Shown: positions 34,356-39,860 of the stretch, piece after piece
How the letters are laid out: each line of letters starts with the position of its first letter
Numbering within the stretch: position 1 is the first letter of the stretch
Origin: an uncultured Saprospiraceae bacterium
GTDB taxonomy: Bacteria > Bacteroidota > Bacteroidia > Chitinophagales > Saprospiraceae
Direction of reading: 5' to 3'
Length of the DNA stretch: 39,860 nucleotides
Assembly: GCA_938016265.1 (NCBI GenBank)
Contig: CALLWB010000051.1
Coordinates: 1-39,860, forward strand
Notes under the pieces: generated by a model
Seen by the model: the letters and a program-made list of their open reading frames with translations, nothing else
What the model was told of the DNA's origin: nothing
Databases searched by the model: none
Translations under genes and position numbers: made by a program

Positions 34356-37300
34356 TTAAATGGTTTCTTCAATGCCTAGGGCAATATCGGTTACCTGATA
34401 AATCCGCATTCTGTCATTCCACAAAAAGGCGTCTGCAATTATGGCTAGTTGATTCCCTCGTTTTTCTATGGTTTTGATGTGTACCTCAAGGTGCATCTCC
34501 TTGACAGAAAGCAGGATTTGTCCTCGATATTTCCAGACCGTTTTGTGATTTGGAATTTGTACAAACCTAGGGGACACGAAGTCTTTTCCTAGATCTTGTT
34601 GCAAAGCAAACACCTGCATCGCCTGCAAAATTGACTCCACACCCAAGGACCCAGGCATCACCGGATCCTGATAAAAATGACAAGTAAAAAACCAATCATA
34701 GGTCTTGATAAACTTGGTCGCATGAATGTAGCCTTTTCCAAATTGTCCACTATTTTTTGCAATGATCAACTTATCCAACATATTTAGCTGATCACTTGCT
34801 AATCGGTAATGTGGCTTGGAGGCTGGTGCTTTGAATAATTTCATTTTGCCATACAAGGAATCTAATTTTATTTGCATATAATCGGATTCTTGCAATTGTT
34901 CGGTGACGTACCAAGCAGCAATTTCTTTTCCTTTATCTAATCCTGCTTGGGCGGCCAGTGCATCCGCGGTAAAAAATCCAAACGACGAATTTCCTTTATA
35001 GAAAAGATGCCCATCAATAGAAAGCTCAAAAGTGTATCGTTGCAAGATCGTTCCTCCATGGGCAATTGAAGAAACTAATACCGATTTGTTGGTAATCGTC
35101 TTTCCTTTAAAATCTGTCCCCGCAGGCAGATCAAACGTCTGCCCATCGCCGTCTAAATTTCTTAAATACAAGTCCTTTTCGGGAAATTGCAAGGTGCTGC
35201 CCAGGTAGGCGCCTAGCAATCCACAAGGCTGCAACGCGATTTCCATCAAGATAGAATAAGGCATGGTGGGATTGGAATTTTGGTCATAATACCAAGCATC
35301 CGCAGGAACATCGTATTCCGCTAGGATAGGCACCTCTTTAGAAAAATCGCCCTTGGTTCCGTCCACACTCAAAATTCTGGAAATCAATTGTAAATCTGAA
35401 TTCGGTTGTCTAGACATTTTACGGCCGTTGTACACCGCGAAGTCAGGTCCAAAACAATCCGTCATATTCCCCAAAGCAAAGGTCGTGATGTCCTTTTCAT
35501 TCATCAATGCGCCTTCAGAACGGGTAGCAATTTTCACGCCTTCCGTTGGGTTGAGGTATTTGGGGTTTGATTTCTCGCGGATTTGCAAGCCGAGATTCTC
35601 AAAATGTACCGTGATCACCCCATCAGAAATAATCTCCAAATCGCCAATCATATAAGGATCCGGGAACAATCCAATTTCTTTGATCTCCAACTTGTAAATC
35701 AGTTTGGTATCTGCCGTCGGCGTCACTTGTTTGCGGCAACGCACCTTTTGTCCTAATCCAAAAATCGGTTGAAAACGAGCGTCTTTTGTCATCCGTTGCA
35801 GTCCCAACATCAACATGAAAAATCGCAACAAATTCCCACCACCTTCCGCTTGCAACGACCCAGCTAACACTTCATCATCCCTAAAATGACAAGGGAAATA
35901 CCAGTCATCTGGATGCAAGTCTTTCTCCGCAACAATCAACCCCAATCCATACGCACCACCCGTCAAATCAACAGAAGTGATTCGATCAAGCATCAGTATT
36001 TTCTCCGGCGGAATTCTCAAGGACGGATTTCGGCCATTTGGAAAATAGGAAATATCACCAAAACATTTTTCAGGAGCTCCATCAATTAAATGCTGAAGAT
36101 CTTGTTTTGAAAAGGTTGTTTTTTTAGTGGTTAATAATGGGGTAAAATATTTGCGTTCTGCATTTTTCCGCGCTTCAATTTCGCTATTCGAATAGACAAC
36201 GCCTGCGCCATCGGTCAACTGATCATCAGCAAAAAATCCAGCGCATCCACCATCCATTTTCAACACCAATCGATCCTCCACATAACATAGATAACTGAAG
36301 AAAAACAACAAATTATCCCCATTGCTTACAAATGAATTGATCGAAATATCGTAGCGCAACGTTTGGCCTTCATAAGCCAGATCATCCATAAACGTCAGGG
36401 TGCAATCCAGCAAACGGTACACCAGATTGCCCTTATTCTGCAAATCAATCCCCAAATAAGAAATAAGCAACAAATCACATTGTCCAGACTCTACACAAAC
36501 GGCAGAAGGGATTTGGCGATCCGTCGTATACCACGCATTATAAGGAATATCATACTCCGTCGTCATGGTGGAAGGTTGATAAACGCCCAGTTTTGCATTC
36601 ATCTTCGTCACCCGGCTTACCAAGAGATAAGGATGCATCGGCAACATTACCCGCCGAGAATACGAATCAATGATCGCATATTCACGACCGAAAACATTTG
36701 CAATTTTTCCAGTAGCGAACTCCTCCAGGTCTTCTTGCGAAAAGATAATTTCTTTACCTTCCAATTGTTCGCCTGACTCAAAATTTTGGAGCCGTAGTCC
36801 ATTTTCTCCAAGCTGATTTTGCTCGACTTTATTGGTGGCTGTATTGGTTAATACCGTTGTTTCCATAATTGTAGTAGTATTTTCAAAGCTTTTATAATTA
36901 GTGGGAATTATATTTTTATTAACTGATTGGTTAATTGAATTGGTGTCAGAAAACCCATAATTGTCTGCAGTATTTCCGGCTAGGACCAACTGTTTTTTAA
37001 ATGGTTTTTCCCTGATACTCGTCCTTGTAAATTGGCGGAAGCGAGCGACTATTTGTTCTTCTCCAAACAGGTTGCTCAAGGGCGTTCCTCCTGGAATTAT
37101 TTTTTTCATAAACTTCCGTTTCTGTACTGATTCTTGTGCAGTTGGGAATAATAAAGACAAATCCATTTGCACACCATGACTCGTCAGTTGTGCTAGGAGA
37201 TTAATCAAATTATCGACGTCTGATTTGCCTTTCTGATCCATTGCCACCGCGTGATGGTCCTTGCCAACTAGGTTATTTTGAATCCAATTGGTACAAGTTG

Positions 37301-39860
37301 AATTAGGGCCGACTTCAATAAAAATGGTAGCTCCTGCATCATAAACAGTTCGAATAGTTTTTGGAAAATCGACTTGTTGCGCACAAACAGCCACCGAGTT
37401 TTCAGCGATCTCCAAACGCTCCAACTTGATTTTTTTCTGTGTAATACTCGAATAAAAATCAATAGCCGGCCGACTAGCAATGTCGAATTGATGCATATCC
37501 AACAATCCGACTCGTTCATTGATGCAAAAATCATGATGGATCACATTCTGAAAAGGAATAGGAATCGAATGACATTGCAGTTCATCAACGATCTGCAAAC
37601 AAACCGCTTTGTCCCCGGAAATAATCACCTCCTGGCCTGTATTGATGAAGGTTAGAAAGACTTTTTCTTTATTATTTATTAATTGCTCTACTTGTTTCAC
37701 AGGCGCTAAAACGACCATACTGATCCATTTTTCTTTCGCCTCTTCCGAAGAGATATTCCAATGTTCCGCCAGCAACTCCAAGTCCCCCGCAAATCTGTTT
37801 TTGAAGATGGCTGACTTTCTAAATTTTTCCGCCCCATTCGGATGCCAGACACCCAATGCATACCACATACTGCTGCACTCTCCCATGCTATACCCGAAAG
37901 CAATATCAGGGGTCAGCTTGAAATAATCGCACAATACTTCCGTGAACATCGTTGCATAAAAAACGCCCGCAGACATCATGGCTATCGAGTTACTGTAGAT
38001 ATCGGGGGGAGTTTCCTCCGTACTTGTGATTTTAGGAAATAAATAATCACCATTCATAAACCGATCAAGATCGCCTACCTTTTGTTCATAGCGCGTCATT
38101 AAATCAGGGAAAAGTTGAAAGAGCTCCTTCCCTAATCCAGCATATGCCGTTGCCGACCCTGGATAAACAAAGGCCACTTTCCCTCGATGTCCCTGCGGTG
38201 TAGGCGTGAAGTAACTTCCTTTTGGTGTTTTAAGTGGTTGTTTTTTCTGGAATGAACTGGCCAATTGATTTTTAAAAAATTGAAGTTCCTTCGTCAACTC
38301 CATTTGGTTATTGGCAACTAGAAGGATCGTATAGATTTGTTTTTCCTTGGAAAACGCCTCATAAAATTGATGGGCGATAACATTAAAATCAGTACCAGAA
38401 TTCAAATTTGATGCTAGAACATTCAATTGATTCACTAATGCTTGTTTGTTTTCTCCGGCAAGGAGGAACAATTTTGGTGCTTGTTGTTGCAAGTAAAAAA
38501 TCCCTTGTTTTTCTATTTTGACTGGGCTTGACAATTGTAGTTGGATGTCTCCTACTCCATTTATTGCAGCTGTTCTTTTGCTTGCTCCATTTTGCAAAAT
38601 CCAAGGACGCGAATTCGTAGGAAAATAATAAGAAGTCCCTTTCAACGCTTCATTTTCTGGAGTATTCCAATTTGGAATTGCGGGAATAAACCGATGATGC
38701 AAACACAAGGACGTTTTGATCAAACTTGCCATTCCTGATGCAGCAAATGTATGACCAATATTTGTCTTCACCGAGCCTAATGCAATTGATTTATCAGACG
38801 TATTCCCAATCAAATGCTCCAATTCGAATTGGTCTTGATCAGCTATTCCAGTAGCTGACAACTCTAAATAATCAACGGGAGATTGGCTGGACATTGAACC
38901 AATTCCATCTATAACCGAATATATTCTTTCCTTTACAGTCCCCCCATTTTTCTTTAAGACGACCGCTCCGGCTCCTTCACCAATCAACCAACCTTCCTCT
39001 TTGAGATTAAGCGTCAAGCTTGGATTTCTACTAGGATTCGTCGGGTTATTTTTGTTTCGTAATAACACATTCTCCACCCCTCCAGAAAAATCAACAGCCC
39101 CGACTACCACCGCATCCACTTCCCCCAAAGACAGCATATTCTGAGCAATCTCCAGCGCTTTAAACACAGAATTCTCTCCACAAGACACCGTAAACGAAGC
39201 GCCTGAAAAATCCCATAAGGCACTGATTCTACTGGCCATTAAATTTCCAATAAAACTCGTGAATTCACTCGGAGCTGTTTTGCCTTCTCGAGAATAAATT
39301 CCTTTTTTTACCAACTTGATTAATTCCGCAGTGTCCGCCTCATTCAATTGCAAGTCCGCATTGGCCAAGGCATCTTTTACCTGCCATTCTACATCCCATC
39401 TGGCCAGGCATTGGTGAATCGCTAGCTCCGTTTCCATCGCCACCAACACGGCTACATTGGAATGCTCTTCCAAGCCCGCATCTTTGATGGCGTTGTCTGT
39501 CACTTTGAGCAACAAGGCTTGTTGAGGATGCAATCGCTCCGCTTCTTTAGGTTGGATTTTATAGCGTAGTAAATCAATTTCAAATTCATCTATGTAAGCA
39601 CCCTTAGGAGCGGTGCCATTTTCAAAGCCATATTTTTTCAGCAAAGCGGCATTGTCCTCAATTCCCTTCCAACGATTTTTTGGAAGCGAGCTGAATTGTT
39701 GCTCTTCTTTGTAAATGGTATGATAAAAAGATTCCAAATTTTTACAAGCGCCAAAATGAGCATCCATGCCGACAACTGCCATTGATTGCAATGGCGTCAA
39801 TTTGTTCGTTGCCTGCCCGCGCGCTGACCCTGAAGGGGAGGCCTTCGCTTGATCAGCCTG
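34356..39860 (-). CDS. PUFA synthase subunit, CLF-AT-DH-DH (N-terminus beyond the window)
   Basis: The frame is open to base 39860; a TTG at 39800 could start it, but 20 codons upstream (QADQAKASPSGSARGQATN) read like an interdomain linker, so the protein is probably longer. Residues from that TTG: 1-425 a ketosynthase fold with SCGENS (Cys207) and GSVKTNIGH (His350) but Ser315 where KS has the first catalytic His, i.e. a chain-length-factor (CLF) domain. 540-850 is an acyltransferase with GYSMGE (Ser638). 1020-1410 and 1430-1810 are two double-hotdog dehydratases with CHFRDDEVLAGS (His1305) and CHFYQDPVMPGS (His1708). It makes PUFA with PfaD, encoded just downstream; it should need a partner carrying ACPs, KR and probably a KS. 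CLF, AT and two DHs on one chain is an uncommon order. Confidence 0.88.
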   Translation of the reverse strand, partial: QADQAKASPSGSARGQATNKLTPLQSMAVVGMDAHFGACKNLESFYHTIYKEEQQFSSLPKNRWKGIEDNAALLKKYGFENGTAPKGAYIDEFEIDLLRYKIQPKEAERLHPQQALLLKVTDNAIKDAGLEEHSNVAVLVAMETELAIHQCLARWDVEWQVKDALANADLQLNEADTAELIKLVKKGIYSREGKTAPSEFTSFIGNLMASRISALWDFSGASFTVSCGENSVFKALEIAQNMLSLGEVDAVVVGAVDFSGGVENVLLRNKNNPTNPSRNPSLTLNLKEEGWLIGEGAGAVVLKKNGGTVKERIYSVIDGIGSMSSQSPVDYLELSATGIADQDQFELEHLIGNTSDKSIALGSVKTNIGHTFAASGMASLIKTSLCLHHRFIPAIPNWNTPENEALKGTSYYFPTNSRPWILQNGASKRTAAINGVGDIQLQLSSPVKIEKQGIFYLQQQAPKLFLLAGENKQALVNQLNVLASNLNSGTDFNVIAHQFYEAFSKEKQIYTILLVANNQMELTKELQFFKNQLASSFQKKQPLKTPKGSYFTPTPQGHRGKVAFVYPGSATAYAGLGKELFQLFPDLMTRYEQKVGDLDRFMNGDYLFPKITSTEETPPDIYSNSIAMMSAGVFYATMFTEVLCDYFKLTPDIAFGYSMGECSSMWYALGVWHPNGAEKFRKSAIFKNRFAGDLELLAEHWNISSEEAKEKWISMVVLAPVKQVEQLINNKEKVFLTFINTGQEVIISGDKAVCLQIVDELQCHSIPIPFQNVIHHDFCINERVGLLDMHQFDIASRPAIDFYSSITQKKIKLERLEIAENSVAVCAQQVDFPKTIRTVYDAGATIFIEVGPNSTCTNWIQNNLVGKDHHAVAMDQKGKSDVDNLINLLAQLTSHGVQMDLSLLFPTAQESVQKRKFMKKIIPGGTPLSNLFGEEQIVARFRQFTRTSIREKPFKKQLVLAGNTADNYGFSDTNSINQSVNKNIIPTNYKSFENTTTIMETTVLTNTATNKVEQNQLGENGLRLQNFESGEQLEGKEIIFSQEDLEEFATGKIANVFGREYAIIDSYSRRVMLPMHPYLLVSRVTKMNAKLGVYQPSTMTTEYDIPYNAWYTTDRQIPSAVCVESGQCDLLLISYLGIDLQNKGNLVYRLLDCTLTFMDDLAYEGQTLRYDISINSFVSNGDNLLFFFSYLCYVEDRLVLKMDGGCAGFFADDQLTDGAGVVYSNSEIEARKNAERKYFTPLLTTKKTTFSKQDLQHLIDGAPEKCFGDISYFPNGRNPSLRIPPEKILMLDRITSVDLTGGAYGLGLIVAEKDLHPDDWYFPCHFRDDEVLAGSLQAEGGGNLLRFFMLMLGLQRMTKDARFQPIFGLGQKVRCRKQVTPTADTKLIYKLEIKEIGLFPDPYMIGDLEIISDGVITVHFENLGLQIREKSNPKYLNPTEGVKIATRSEGALMNEKDITTFALGNMTDCFGPDFAVYNGRKMSRQPNSDLQLISRILSVDGTKGDFSKEVPILAEYDVPADAWYYDQNSNPTMPYSILMEIALQPCGLLGAYLGSTLQFPEKDLYLRNLDGDGQTFDLPAGTDFKGKTITNKSVLVSSIAHGGTILQRYTFELSIDGHLFYKGNSSFGFFTADALAAQAGLDKGKEIAAWYVTEQLQESDYMQIKLDSLYGKMKLFKAPASKPHYRLASDQLNMLDKLIIAKNSGQFGKGYIHATKFIKTYDWFFTCHFYQDPVMPGSLGVESILQAMQVFALQQDLGKDFVSPRFVQIPNHKTVWKYRGQILLSVKEMHLEVHIKTIEKRGNQLAIIADAFLWNDRMRIYQVTDIALGIEETI

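Noticed and set aside
36363-36776. A 137-codon plus-strand open frame inside the PUFA synthase gene
   Set aside because: Shadow of the conserved minus-strand dehydratase region; no signal, motif or promoter.

Overview
The window looks like a chromosomal segment of a marine-type Bacteroidota, probably of the Saprospiria/Aureispira kind. Four things point there. It is AT-rich and lacks Shine-Dalgarno leaders. Several promoters match the Bacteroidota form TTTG-N19-TAnnTTTG. Many products are secreted proteins or lipoproteins, including a type IX secretion (T9SS) C-terminal sorting domain. A polyunsaturated fatty acid (PUFA) synthase locus fills the right end. The genus is inference; only the phylum-level signals are seen directly. 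I recognise no tRNA, rRNA, CRISPR array, transposase or prophage gene.

Layout. 1-1.3 kb: the tail of a GNAT acetyltransferase, a DUF2000 protein, and a decayed stretch holding a fossil T9SS sorting domain. 1.3-3.5 kb: a secreted CBM96-like/dockerin-like/beta-helix protein. 3.8-7.0 kb (minus): SulP anion transporter, beta-carbonic anhydrase and a DUF2490 outer-membrane protein, with a divergent TetR regulator at 7.26-7.93 kb; probably an inorganic-carbon or pH module. 8.7-12.8 kb: a two-gene unit with a cysteine-rich repeat surface protein and a T9SS-sorted partner, closed by a strong terminator. 13.1-13.9 kb (minus): an M57 'HEIGH' metalloprotease lipoprotein with a textbook promoter. 14.4-15.9 kb (minus): a LytS/LytTR two-component pair. 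16.0-20.2 kb (plus): an ABC ATPase and a permease/M1-aminopeptidase fusion whose 3' end has been overwritten by a palindromic repeat. 20.2-21.05 kb: an array of 214-bp and 64-bp palindrome-rich repeats; one further 214-bp copy lies at 27.6 kb. 21.1-24.85 kb (minus): a methyltransferase and a FAD/Fe-S D-2-hydroxyacid dehydrogenase.

25.1-27.5 kb (plus): a tightly packed set of an R2K-type ATP-grasp gene (with a frameshift), a conserved small protein, a PhyH-type dioxygenase and a WG-repeat lipoprotein. 28.0-31.6 kb (plus): a serine beta-lactamase-like hydrolase and a run of small secreted proteins and lipoproteins. 31.7-32.4 kb (minus): a lipoprotein resembling a free subtilase propeptide. 32.7-39.86 kb (minus): PfaD enoyl reductase and a giant PUFA synthase subunit (CLF-like KS, AT, two double-hotdog dehydratases). 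The reading frame of the giant subunit runs off the window edge, so more of the protein lies upstream.

The most notable items are the CLF-AT-DH-DH architecture of the PUFA synthase, the higher-order repeat array that supplies the C-terminus of the M1 permease, and the ATP-grasp frameshift flanked by an intact ATGA coupling signal.
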